Assembly (NCBI GenBank): GCA_937877595.1
Contig: CALFIY010000058.1
Location: 1 to 44,455 of the forward strand
Length of the DNA stretch: 44,455 nucleotides
DNA from: an uncultured Prevotella sp.
GTDB lineage: Bacteria > Bacteroidota > Bacteroidia > Bacteroidales > Bacteroidaceae
Direction: 5' to 3'
The notes below the pieces were generated by a model. The model was given only the letters and a program-made list of their open reading frames with translations, was not told the DNA's origin and ran no database searches. Numbering within the stretch: the first letter of the stretch is position 1; each line of letters begins with the position of its first letter. Made by a program: the position numbers and the translations under genes. Below are positions 27,040 through 34,192 of the stretch, piece by piece.

Positions 27040-27079
27040 AAAAAAACAGGACTGCCCGACAGTAAATCTTGGCAGTCCT
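27040..27079 (-). terminator. Rho-independent terminator of infC-rpmI-rplT
   Basis: AGGACTGCC (27048-27056) and GGCAGTCCT (27071-27079) form a perfect 9-bp stem. On the minus strand it is followed by a T-run (the A-run ending at 27046 on the plus strand). It lies 37 bases beyond the rplT stop. Confidence 0.93.
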
Positions 27080-27116
27080 ATGCTGTTTTCTTTTCCTTGC
27101 TCTGTAGCAGGGGCTT

Positions 27117-27461
27117 TTACTTCACCTTCTCTACGATGGCCTTGAATGCTGCGGGATCGTTGAGAGCCAGGTCGGCAAGCACCTTGCGGTTGATCTCGAT
27201 GCCAGCCTGAGCGAGTTTGCCCATCAGTGCTGAGTAACTCAGACCCTCCTGACGTGCAGCGGCATTGATACGCTGTATCCACAGGGCGCGGAAAGTGCGC
27301 TTCTTGTTCTTACGGTCGCGATATGCGTATGTAAGACCCTTCTCGTATGTGTTCTTGGCTACTGTCCAAACATTTTTACGGGCACCATAGTAGCCACGTG
27401 TGAGTTTCAGAATTCTTTTACGTTTTGCACGTGATGCAACGTGATTTACTGATCTTGGCAT
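27117..27461 (-). CDS. rplT: 50S ribosomal protein L20
   Basis: 114-aa large-subunit protein, full length, starting MPRSVNHVASRAKRKRILKL and containing GYYGARKNVWTVAKN, RDRKNKKRTFRALWIQRINA and the C-terminal LADLALNDPAAF. Binds 23S rRNA early in 50S assembly. Last gene of infC-rpmI-rplT, 32 bases after rpmI and followed by a strong terminator. Confidence 0.98.
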   Translation of the reverse strand: MPRSVNHVASRAKRKRILKLTRGYYGARKNVWTVAKNTYEKGLTYAYRDRKNKKRTFRALWIQRINAAARQEGLSYSALMGKLAQAGIEINRKVLADLALNDPAAFKAIVEKVK

Positions 27462-27493
27462 AGTTTTGCTTCTTTAAATGTTTGACAATAGGG

Positions 27494-27691
27494 TTAACGG
27501 AGACACAGCAGATCGCGCACCTGCTTTACATTTGAGGTGTCTACCAGTGTCTGGTGCACCAGATTACGCTTTTGTTTCTTGGTCTTCTTAGTCAGAATGT
27601 GACTGTGGTAAGCGTGGTGTCTCTTAATCTTACCTGTACCGGTGAAGCGAAATCTCTTCTTTGCACCGGAATTTGTCTTTACTTTTGGCAT
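27494..27691 (-). CDS. rpmI: 50S ribosomal protein L35
   Basis: 65-aa protein starting MPKVKTNSGAKKRFRFTGTG, with the basic KIKRHHAYHSHILTKKTKKQKRNL core typical of L35 (given as KIKRHHAYHSH then ILTKKTKKQKRN). Lies between infC and rplT in the conserved order. Confidence 0.98.
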   Translation of the reverse strand: MPKVKTNSGAKKRFRFTGTGKIKRHHAYHSHILTKKTKKQKRNLVHQTLVDTSNVKQVRDLLCLR

Positions 27692-27760
27692 TTTTTTGTT
27701 TTTTTTGATAGTTATTTATTATACGGTGGCAACGCATATACCGGGCGTTACGCACCAATC

Positions 27761-27798
27761 TTTTCCTGATTTATTCGTCTTTCCTGATTTTATTCGTC
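27761..27798. repeat. 19-bp tandem duplication at the infC stop
   Basis: TTTTCCTGATTTATTCGTC (27761-27779) is followed directly by TTTCCTGATTTTATTCGTC (27780-27798). The second copy includes the infC stop and last codons, so the first copy is a duplicate of the gene end lying in the infC-rpmI spacer. Confidence 0.7.
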
Positions 27799-28491
27799 GC
27801 TGCTTTCCTTCAGTTTCTCGAGAGCCTCAGTCGATATCTTGGCATTTGCGAAAAGTCCGCCGCCTACTGGCATTTCTGCGGCCTGCCGCTCGTTCTGCTT
27901 GGCCTGTTCGCGTGCCTCAATTTCGCTTGCCTCGCGGTCGCGTGCCTGCTGGCTCTTCTTTGCCGTACCTGCCTTCTTGGGCGCAAGGTATAGGAACATT
28001 TTCTTTCCCTCCAGCGACGGCATTGACTCTACTTTTCCGTAGTCTTCCAAGTCGTTGGCAAACCGCAGTAGCAGTACTTCACCCTGCTCTTTGAACAGAA
28101 TGCTGCGTCCGCGGAAGAAAACGTAGGCGCGCACCTTGTTGCCGTCTTCAAGGAATTCCTTGGCATGCTTGAGTTTAAACTGGTAGTCGTGCTCATCGGT
28201 CTGTGGCCCGAAGCGTATCTCTTTTACTTCAACCTTCACCTGCTTTGCCTTAATCTCTTTTTGGCGTTTCTTCTGCTGGTAGAGGAATTTCGAATAGTCA
28301 ATCAAACGACATACGGGTGGGTTTGCGTTTGGCGAAATCTCTACCAAGTCAACGCCCTGGTCGTGCGCCATGTCAAGAGCCTGACGTATGGGTACAACGG
28401 ACGAACCGGAGTCGCTCACGATGCGTACCTCACGAACACGGATCTGCTCGTTAATGCGGTACTGATTTTTCATCTTGTCGTTTTTCATCAA
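27790..28491 (-). CDS. infC: Translation initiation factor IF-3
   Basis: IF-3 binds the 30S subunit and ensures start-codon fidelity. The product (233 aa) begins MMKNDKMKNQYRINEQIRVR. The N-domain carries LVEISPNANPPVCRLIDYSKFLY. The linker and C-domain hold EIRFGPQTDEHDYQFKLKHA, VRAYVFFRGRSILFKEQG and MFLYLAPKK. A C-terminal extension of about 55 residues beyond the usual end is Ala/Glu/Arg rich (SQQARDREASEIEAREQAKQ), as in other Bacteroidetes IF-3. ATG at 28488 is equally possible. It begins the infC-rpmI-rplT operon. I found no obvious L20 autoregulatory structure in the short leader. Confidence 0.96.
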   Translation of the reverse strand: MMKNDKMKNQYRINEQIRVREVRIVSDSGSSVVPIRQALDMAHDQGVDLVEISPNANPPVCRLIDYSKFLYQQKKRQKEIKAKQVKVEVKEIRFGPQTDEHDYQFKLKHAKEFLEDGNKVRAYVFFRGRSILFKEQGEVLLLRFANDLEDYGKVESMPSLEGKKMFLYLAPKKAGTAKKSQQARDREASEIEAREQAKQNERQAAEMPVGGGLFANAKISTEALEKLKESSDE

Positions 28492-28521
28492 CTATTTTGT
28501 CAGATTTTCAAAAATCGGGTG

Positions 28522-28529
28522 CAAATTTA
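28522..28529 (-). promoter_or_regulatory. -7 box TAAATTTG for infC
   Basis: CAAATTTA on the plus strand reads TAAATTTG on the minus strand, preceded by TTTAATCG as in other promoters of this window. It ends about 30 bases before the infC start. Confidence 0.6.
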
Positions 28530-28590
28530 CGATTAAATCATATAACTGCAAAAAAAAAGAGAAATAATTTTCTCTACACCTTATTATTAT

Positions 28591-28622
28591 TCGCGCGTAC
28601 GCGCACCCGTGCGCACGCGCGA
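28591..28622. repeat. GC-rich inverted repeat between the PfkB kinase and infC
   Basis: TCGCGCGT (28591-28598) pairs with ACGCGCGA (28615-28622), and GCGCAC (28601-28606) with GTGCGC (28609-28614), with an AC bulge. It is conspicuous in an AT-rich spacer. No T-run follows on the minus strand (AATAATAATAAGG), so it is not a canonical terminator for the kinase, although it lies just beyond that gene. The rest of the 166-base spacer contains only the infC promoter. Confidence 0.6.
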
Positions 28623-28657
28623 GAGAAGAAATGAAAAACGGCAGCGTCTATATGGTG

Positions 28658-29548
28658 CTAAAGTGTTTTCAGTCGTTCGGGCAGTTTGGGCATTGCTCCG
28701 TTCTGCGTGCAGACGAATGCGCTCACCTCTACAGCCAGTTTGTGCGCCTGTTGTAGAGACTTTCCGCCCAGTATTGCTGCGCAGAACGTGCCTGTGAATG
28801 AGTCGCCTGCTCCTACGGTGTCGGCCACGTGCACCTTTGGTGTTTCCAGGAACGACATTTGTCTCGGCGAGAACACATAACTGCCGTTTGTGCCGCATGT
28901 CAGCACAAGCATATCGAGGTTGTACTTTTCCAGGAATTGCAGGCACTTGTCTTCTATGTCAAGTTCCGTGTAGCCGAACATTTGTCCTATTATCACCAGT
29001 TCCTCGTCGTTTATCTTCAGTACGTTGCATCGCTGCATGCTCTGCTGTATTATCTCTTTTGTGTAGAACTGCTGCCGCAGGTTGATGTCGAAAATTTTCA
29101 TGCAGTCGGTTGGCGTGTCGTCGAGAAACTTGTGGATTGTGTTGCGGCTTACCACGTTGCGCTGGGCAAGTGAACCGAAACAGACAGCACGGCAACTGGC
29201 GGCAATATGGCGTATCTCGTCGTTGTAGGGAATGTTGTCCCACGCCACGTTCTCCTTAATATCGTAGGTTGGTATGCCTTGGCCGTCGAGAGTAACCTGC
29301 ACAGTGCCTGTCGGGTAGGGTACGCTGGGCATTATTGCGTTTAGTTCGTGAGCCCTGAGCGACTCCATTGTCTCCTCAGCCAGTTTGTCTTTGCCGAGCG
29401 CACTGATGGCGATGGTGTTCTCACTGCTGGGAAACTGGCCTGCGTGGTAAGCGAAATTGGCAGGCGCGCCTCCCAGTTTCCTGCCGTCGGGCAGCACATC
29501 CCATAGCACTTCGCCCAGTCCTACTACGTATCGTCTGCTCTGTTCCAC
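28658..29548 (-). CDS. PfkB-family carbohydrate kinase (fructokinase-like)
   Basis: 296-aa ribokinase-superfamily sugar kinase. The N-terminus VVGLGEVLWDVLPDGRKLGG followed by APANFAYHAGQF is the usual substrate-binding start of bacterial fructokinases. The C-terminal ATP/catalytic signature DTVGAGDSFTGTF (about 243-255) contains the catalytic Asp. LTCGTNGSYVF lies just before. Fructokinase is the likeliest specificity, but other hexoses cannot be excluded. It lies 33 bases after the 49-codon ORF and may be read through from the HepT/MntA promoter. Confidence 0.88.
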   Translation of the reverse strand: MEQSRRYVVGLGEVLWDVLPDGRKLGGAPANFAYHAGQFPSSENTIAISALGKDKLAEETMESLRAHELNAIMPSVPYPTGTVQVTLDGQGIPTYDIKENVAWDNIPYNDEIRHIAASCRAVCFGSLAQRNVVSRNTIHKFLDDTPTDCMKIFDINLRQQFYTKEIIQQSMQRCNVLKINDEELVIIGQMFGYTELDIEDKCLQFLEKYNLDMLVLTCGTNGSYVFSPRQMSFLETPKVHVADTVGAGDSFTGTFCAAILGGKSLQQAHKLAVEVSAFVCTQNGAMPKLPERLKTL

Positions 29549-29581
29549 TCTATAACGGAAATTTTATTCGTCAGTTATTTC

Positions 29582-29731
29582 TTATGCTATACGTTCTGCT
29601 TGTTTCAGCACGGTCTCCGTGGCCAGCAGTAGCATGTCGGGCGGATAACCGTAGTGATGTAGCAGTCGCTTGATGGCTACAATCATTGTATACACGTCAA
29701 CATTCTCATGTATAGGAAAAGGGCTTTTCAT
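29582..29731 (-). CDS. 49-aa protein resembling the C-terminal tail of type I restriction HsdR
   Basis: The ATG at 29731 overlaps the MntA stop by ATGA, and the frame runs to TAA at 29582-29584. The protein begins MKSPFPIHENVDVYTMIVAI and continues KRLLHHYGYPPDMLLLATET, ending VLKQAERIA. The pattern Lys-Arg-Leu-Leu, Tyr-Gly-Tyr-Pro-Pro-Asp, Ala-Thr-x-x-Val-x-x-Gln-Ala-Glu matches the end of HsdR proteins (DUF3387-type C-terminus) as I know them. No HsdR motor or nuclease domain is present here, so it is either a remnant or an independent small protein. The tight coupling to MntA argues that it is translated. Short but well supported by the ATGA overlap. Confidence 0.6.
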   Translation of the reverse strand: MKSPFPIHENVDVYTMIVAIKRLLHHYGYPPDMLLLATETVLKQAERIA

Positions 29732-30039
29732 ATACGCTTGTATATTGTAATTCCAACTCTGTTGATATGCTCCAAGAGTTCCGGATTTTTCAAAGATGTA
29801 AAGATGGAAATGTCGAACTGGTATGGGAGCAGCAAATCATCTATTGAGAGTTTTAATCTGTTTAAATCATGGCGAGACAACTCTTCACCCGTCAGCGTTA
29901 TATCAACATCAGAGAAGGGCTTGTAGTTGCCTTTTGCCCTTGAGCCATACAGAATGACGGATTCTATTCTGTTGTTTTCGGCAAACAGACGGCAAACTTT
30001 TTCTAATTCTATTTCTTTTAGTCCGTATGGCATAATCAA
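29728..30039 (-). CDS. mntA: MntA-type minimal nucleotidyltransferase antitoxin
   Basis: 103-aa MNT-domain protein. Catalytic signature GSRAKGNYKPFSDVD (32-46) with Asp44 and Asp46, and the third acidic residue Asp76 in YQFDISIF, so the active site looks complete. In characterised HepT/MntA modules this enzyme transfers AMP to a Tyr of the HEPN toxin and neutralises it. The ATG at 30039 overlaps the HEPN stop by ATGA. A second ATG at 30033 is possible. Followed by the coupled 49-codon ORF. Confidence 0.9.
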   Translation of the reverse strand: MIMPYGLKEIELEKVCRLFAENNRIESVILYGSRAKGNYKPFSDVDITLTGEELSRHDLNRLKLSIDDLLLPYQFDISIFTSLKNPELLEHINRVGITIYKRI

Positions 30040-30494
30040 AACAGTTCTGGTTCTAATCCTGACAATTTAAGCATCTCTTTCTCGAATTTCTTAAACAGTG
30101 GGTAGTATTCTTCAACGATAGCCTCGTATATTTCAATTGCGGTTTCATCGTCATAATTATGAGATGTTTTATTACGATCTTCGATAGATTCCATCCATGT
30201 CTCACTATCTATAATCCCCATTTCCAATCCCTTCCGAAAAGCATCACGTGAGCCTTTGATATCTGTATATCCCTGGTATTCCGCATAGTCTTTCATTACC
30301 TTCCATGCGAGTTCATGGGTATATTCAAAACGTTGGATAAGTCCTTCTTGTAGAAGGTCGTCAACTTCTTCGCTCCAATCCATCTTTTCGGAAATAATAT
30401 CCACGGCTTGTCCTAATTTGCGTAATGCTTTATGGTAGTTGCTAAAGCGTTGCAGCCATCGCACATCAACTTTATTATTACTTTGTTTTTCCAT
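30036..30494 (-). CDS. hepT: HepT-type HEPN toxin (HI0074 family)
   Basis: 152-aa helical HEPN protein of the HI0074 nucleotidyltransferase-substrate-binding family. The RNase motif RNKTSHNY (107-114) gives R-x4-H-x-Y, with Arg107 and His112 catalytic and Tyr114 the residue AMPylated by MntA in studied systems. All three are present, so the toxin appears intact. Helical pattern elsewhere, e.g. GLIQRFEYTHELAWKVMKDY (51-70). First of HepT-MntA-small ORF. Promoter box at 30542-30549. Confidence 0.9.
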   Translation of the reverse strand: MEKQSNNKVDVRWLQRFSNYHKALRKLGQAVDIISEKMDWSEEVDDLLQEGLIQRFEYTHELAWKVMKDYAEYQGYTDIKGSRDAFRKGLEMGIIDSETWMESIEDRNKTSHNYDDETAIEIYEAIVEEYYPLFKKFEKEMLKLSGLEPELF

Positions 30495-30541
30495 AATTCT
30501 AATATGTTTAAATTAGTAATATCTGTTGGATTTCTTCTGTG

Positions 30542-30549
30542 CAAAGATA
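30542..30549 (-). promoter_or_regulatory. -7 box TATCTTTG for the HepT/MntA operon
   Basis: CAAAGATA on the plus strand reads TATCTTTG on the minus strand, about 48 bases upstream of the HepT start. The closest TTG (CAA 30573-30575) is at a slightly long 23-bp spacing. Confidence 0.55.
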
Positions 30550-30584
30550 TGTTTTTATTGTTAAAATGGTGACAATAAAACTTG

Positions 30585-30698
30585 TTTTTCTTTTGCATTC
30601 CTCTCGCTTAATCGAACTTTGGCTTCGCCGAAGGTACTAACGCTCGGGAATGAAAATAAAAAACAAGTTTTTTCTTTTGCATTCCTCTCGCTTAATCG
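30585..30698. repeat. Composite promoter-derived repeat before hflX
   Basis: A 30-base core, beginning TTTTTCTTTTGCATTCCTCT and ending CGCTTAATCG, occurs at 30585-30614 and identically at 30669-30698 (84 bases apart). Between them, on the opposite strand, lies a diverged copy (CATTCCCGAGCGTTAGTACC then TTCGG, about 30624-30653). So the order is direct, inverted, direct. The first copy has lost the T of the -7 box (GAACTTTG) and is probably inactive. The third drives hflX. Confidence 0.8.
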
Positions 30699-30706
30699 TA
30701 CCTTTG
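30677..30706 (+). promoter_or_regulatory. Promoter of hflX
   Basis: TTG at 30677-30679, a 19-bp spacer and a perfect TACCTTTG at 30699-30706. Only nine bases separate the box from the hflX ATG at 30716, so the transcript would be nearly leaderless. Confidence 0.8.
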
Positions 30707-30715
30707 TCCCCAGGT

Positions 30716-32074
30716 ATGAAAGAATTTGTGATATCAGAGGCACAGGTGGAAACCTGTATTCTTGTTGGACTTATCACTCCACAGCAAGACGAGGCAAAGA
30801 CAAAGGAATATCTTGACGAACTGGAATTTCTTGCCGATACTGCAGGGGCTGTAACGCTGCGTCGCTTCACACAGCGCGTGCAAGGCCCAAGTCAGGTGAC
30901 ATACGTAGGAAAAGGTAAACTCGAAGAGATAAGGCAGTACATCAAGCAACGACAGGATGCCTACGACGATTGGCTGGATGCTGCGAGAGAAACAAACGCT
31001 TTCAACGGTTCACCGCAAGACACTCAAACACCGCTGCCCGTGGGCATGGTGATTTTCGACGACGAACTGTCGGCAAAGCAGATACGCAATATAGAGCAGG
31101 AACTGAAAGTGAAGATACTCGACCGCACGTCGCTCATCCTCGACATCTTTGCTATGCGCGCACAGACGGCAGAGGCGAAGACTCAGGTGGAACTGGCGCA
31201 GTATCGCTACATGCTTCCACGGCTTCAGCGACTGTGGACCCACCTGGAGCGACAGGGCGGTGGCTCCGGCTCGGGCGGTGGAAAGGGTAGCGTGGGACTG
31301 CGCGGCCCTGGCGAGACGCAGTTGGAAATGGACCGCCGCATCATTCTGCATCGCATAACGCTGTTGAAACAACGCCTGCAGGAGATAGACCAGCAGAAAA
31401 CAACGCAACGCAAGAACCGCGGACGCCTGATTCGTGTAGCACTTGTGGGCTATACCAATGTGGGAAAGTCGACTATGATGAACCTTCTCTCAAAAAGCAA
31501 TGTCTTCGCTGAGAACAAACTTTTTGCAACGCTCGATACCACGGTGCGCAAAATGACAATCGACAATCTGCCGTTTCTGTTGGCCGACACCGTTGGATTT
31601 ATAAGAAAACTGCCGACAGATCTTGTCGATTCGTTCAAGTCGACGCTCGACGAGGTGCGCGAGGCCGACTTGCTGGTGCACGTGGTAGACATCTCCCATC
31701 CCGATTTTGAGGAGCAGATACAGGTTGTGGAGCGCACGCTGGCCGAGCTGGGCTGTGCCGAAAAGCCTATGATGCTGGTGTTCAACAAGATTGATGCCTA
31801 CACATGGACGCCGCAGGATGCCGACGACCTTACGCCGCCAAAGCGCGAGAACATCTCGCTCGACGAACTGAAGCACACATGGATGGCGAAAGCCAGAGGT
31901 GAGGGCCTGGAAGTGAAGGGCGAGTATGCTACAGCGCCGCTTTTTATCTCGGCCAGGAACAAGGAGAATATCGACGAACTGCGCGATGTGCTTTACAAGA
32001 AGGTGCGCGAACTCCACGTGCAGAAATATCCCTACAACGACTTCCTGTACACCATCGATGAGGATGCTATTTAG
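30716..32074 (+). CDS. hflX: GTPase HflX
   Basis: Ribosome-associated GTPase that splits or rescues stalled/heat-damaged ribosomes. From ATG 30716 the product is 452 aa. Upstream in-frame codons (from 30650) are the promoter repeat and are rejected. The N-terminal HflX domain ends in the Gly-rich GSGGGKGSVGLRGPGETQLE block (nucleotide-binding domain linker). The G domain has G1 GYTNVGKST, G3 ADTVGFIRKLP and G4 NKID, followed by a short C-terminal domain. Downstream is the second 21-bp repeat array. Confidence 0.95.
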   Translation: MKEFVISEAQVETCILVGLITPQQDEAKTKEYLDELEFLADTAGAVTLRRFTQRVQGPSQVTYVGKGKLEEIRQYIKQRQDAYDDWLDAARETNAFNGSPQDTQTPLPVGMVIFDDELSAKQIRNIEQELKVKILDRTSLILDIFAMRAQTAEAKTQVELAQYRYMLPRLQRLWTHLERQGGGSGSGGGKGSVGLRGPGETQLEMDRRIILHRITLLKQRLQEIDQQKTTQRKNRGRLIRVALVGYTNVGKSTMMNLLSKSNVFAENKLFATLDTTVRKMTIDNLPFLLADTVGFIRKLPTDLVDSFKSTLDEVREADLLVHVVDISHPDFEEQIQVVERTLAELGCAEKPMMLVFNKIDAYTWTPQDADDLTPPKRENISLDELKHTWMAKARGEGLEVKGEYATAPLFISARNKENIDELRDVLYKKVRELHVQKYPYNDFLYTIDEDAI

Positions 32075-32102
32075 ACGTCAGCAGTTTATAATTTTAAAAC
32101 TG

Positions 32103-32230
32103 CTGTTTTAATTTTTGCCAGCGCTGTTTTAATTTTTGCCAGCGCTGTTTTAATTTTTAAAAACACTGCTGTAATTTTTGCCAGCGCTGTTTTAATTTTT
32201 GCCAGCGCTGTTTTAATTTTTGTCGCAGCG
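32103..32230. repeat. 21-bp tandem repeat array, 6 units (second locus)
   Basis: Units of 21 bp (32103, 32124, 32145, 32166, 32187, 32208) share CTGTTTTAATTTTTGCCAGC, with variants AAAAACA in unit 3 and a C-T-G-C-T-G start in unit 4. Same family and period as the array at 1-105. Each unit contains the small palindrome CAGCGCTG at the junction. It fills most of the 239-base gap between hflX and the DUF4954 gene. Confidence 0.88.
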
Positions 32231-32277
32231 CTTTTTAAATTTCTTCATACTTTCTGCTTCGTTCTTCATTAAAATCG

Positions 32278-32285
32278 TACCTTTG
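32278..32285 (+). promoter_or_regulatory. -7 box TACCTTTG for the DUF4954 gene
   Basis: Perfect TAnnTTTG match preceded by TAAAATCG, 28 bases before the ATG at 32314. Confidence 0.65.
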
Positions 32286-32313
32286 CATGCAGATAGAATA
32301 AATAACAGGAATT

Positions 32314-34167
32314 ATGAGAGAATATAGAAATCTGAGAACCGACGAGATCCAACAACTTGAAAGCAACAACTGTTGGGCAGAGGACTGGCAGCGAGTGATG
32401 GTGGTCAATGAGTTTACGCCATACGGTTTCCACCGTGTGCTTTTCTATGGTGACATCAGGCTTGGCGTGTTCGAGAAAAAAGTGGAAGTGACAAAGGGCT
32501 TCCTGAAACATTCGGGCATAAACGATACTACGCTGCGCAACGTCACTATCGGCGACAACTGCCTGATAGAACACGTCGGTAATTTCATCAACAACTATAC
32601 CATCGGCAGCGACTGCTATATCTCAAATATCTCTACGATGGAGACAACAGAGGGCGCCACCTACGGCGAAGGCCATACCGTGAGCGTGCTAAACGAGATG
32701 GGCGACGGCAACTTGGTACTTTTCCGCGACCTCAATTCGCAACTGGCAGCCTTCATGGTGAAGCACTTCGGTGACAAGCAACTGAAGACCATACTGACGC
32801 GCTTCATCAAGGAGGAGGTGCATTTCTCGCAGCCTGAGCGTGGCACGATAGGCAACCGCGTGCGTATAGTGAACACCAAGGAACTGACCAATACCGTGGT
32901 TCATGACGACTGCGAGATAAACGGAGCGTCGCGCCTTTCCGACTGTACGATACTTTCGTCGTCAGATGCTTCGGTATATATCGGTACGGGAGTGATATGC
33001 GAGAACTCAATAATATCCGGCGGATGCTCTATCACCAACAGCGTGAAAATGCAGGACTGCTTCGTGGGTGAGGCATGCCAACTCACCAACGGCTTTACGG
33101 CAGAGGCTTCGGTATTCTTTGCCAATTCGTACATGGCCAACGGCGAGGCGTGTGCTGCTTTCTGCGGCCCCTTCTCGGCAAGCCATCACAAGTCGAGCCT
33201 GCTGATAGGCGGCGAATTCTCGTTCTACAATGCCGGCTCGAATACCAACTTCTCCAATCATGCCTACAAGATGGGCCCGATGCACTATGGTGTGCTGGAG
33301 CGTGGTACGAAGACTGCCAGCGGTGCCTACGTGCTGATGCCGGCTAAGATAGGCGCCTTCTCGGTCTGCTTCGGCAAACTGATGAACCATCCCGACATGC
33401 GCTGCCTGCCGTTTGCGTATTTGTTAGCCTACGGCGACACCATGTATATCGTGCCGGGCAGAAACATCACTACCGTGGGCCTGTATCGCGATATAAAGAA
33501 ATGGCCGAAGCGCGACAAGCGTGCCGCCTCATGCCGCAAGAGCATCATCAACTTCGACTGGCTCTCGCCGTTCACCGTGGGCGAAATCATGCAGGGCATA
33601 AAAATCCTGGAGACCCTGCGACAGGCCAGCGGAGACAACGTGTCGTCGTACAACTTCCATGAGTACGTCATCAACGCCTCGTCGCTGAAGAAGGGACTGA
33701 AATACTATGACATAGCCCTGCGCATATATATGGGAGCCGTGCTGAAGCGTGCCGTGAAGGAGGGCTTCTTCGGCAAGCCGACATCGGACGTGGGAAAGGG
33801 AAACTGGTCAGACCTCAGCGGACTGCTGCTGCCGGAGAGTGAGGAGCAAAGGCTGAAGGATGACATCAAGGACGGCTCGATAGAGAACATACAGCAGGTG
33901 CTCGACCGCTTCGACGACATCAACAGCCACTACAACGACTACCGATGGGCATGGAGCTACCAGCTGCTGCTCGACTACTACCACCTGACCGAACTCGACG
34001 AGGCCGCCTGCGAGCGCATACGCGAGGACTACATACGCGCACGCCGGGCATGGATAGCAGAGATACGCAAGGATGCCGAGAAGGAATTCTCAATGGGCGA
34101 CGTGGAGCAGGAGGTGTTCGAGGACTTCATCTCAAAGCTCGACCATGAAATAGACTACGAGAATTAG
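32314..34167 (+). CDS. DUF4954 family protein (left-handed beta-helix)
   Basis: 617-aa protein of the Bacteroidetes/Spirochaete DUF4954 family. From about residue 70 to 330 it is made of hexapeptide-like turns such as NVTIGDNCLIEHVGNFINNY, CSITNSVKMQDCFVGEACQL and GPFSASHHKSSLLIGGEFSF, indicating a left-handed beta-helix like that of acyl- and nucleotidyl-transferases. The C-terminal 200 residues are helical and charged. Enzymatic activity has not been established to my knowledge. No co-transcribed partner is evident before the aldo/keto reductase gene 25 bases downstream. Codon use becomes visibly GC-richer in its last few hundred bases. Confidence 0.85.
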   Translation: MREYRNLRTDEIQQLESNNCWAEDWQRVMVVNEFTPYGFHRVLFYGDIRLGVFEKKVEVTKGFLKHSGINDTTLRNVTIGDNCLIEHVGNFINNYTIGSDCYISNISTMETTEGATYGEGHTVSVLNEMGDGNLVLFRDLNSQLAAFMVKHFGDKQLKTILTRFIKEEVHFSQPERGTIGNRVRIVNTKELTNTVVHDDCEINGASRLSDCTILSSSDASVYIGTGVICENSIISGGCSITNSVKMQDCFVGEACQLTNGFTAEASVFFANSYMANGEACAAFCGPFSASHHKSSLLIGGEFSFYNAGSNTNFSNHAYKMGPMHYGVLERGTKTASGAYVLMPAKIGAFSVCFGKLMNHPDMRCLPFAYLLAYGDTMYIVPGRNITTVGLYRDIKKWPKRDKRAASCRKSIINFDWLSPFTVGEIMQGIKILETLRQASGDNVSSYNFHEYVINASSLKKGLKYYDIALRIYMGAVLKRAVKEGFFGKPTSDVGKGNWSDLSGLLLPESEEQRLKDDIKDGSIENIQQVLDRFDDINSHYNDYRWAWSYQLLLDYYHLTELDEAACERIREDYIRARRAWIAEIRKDAEKEFSMGDVEQEVFEDFISKLDHEIDYEN

Positions 34168-34172
34168 TAAAT

Positions 34173-34192
34173 CTCAAACCTCAAACCTCAAT
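34173..34192. repeat. 7-bp repeat (CTCAAAC) before the aldo/keto reductase
   Basis: CTCAAAC, CTCAAAC and a partial third unit CTCAATA fill the 25-base gap between the DUF4954 stop and the ATG at 34193. No Shine-Dalgarno is present. Confidence 0.75.

Noticed and set aside
30561..30743. Short minus-strand frame with duplicated VRLSERNAKEK peptide
   Set aside because: The peptide repeat is simply the reverse reading of the duplicated promoter core before hflX; the same peptide appears at the pheT promoter (near 23000). Not a gene.
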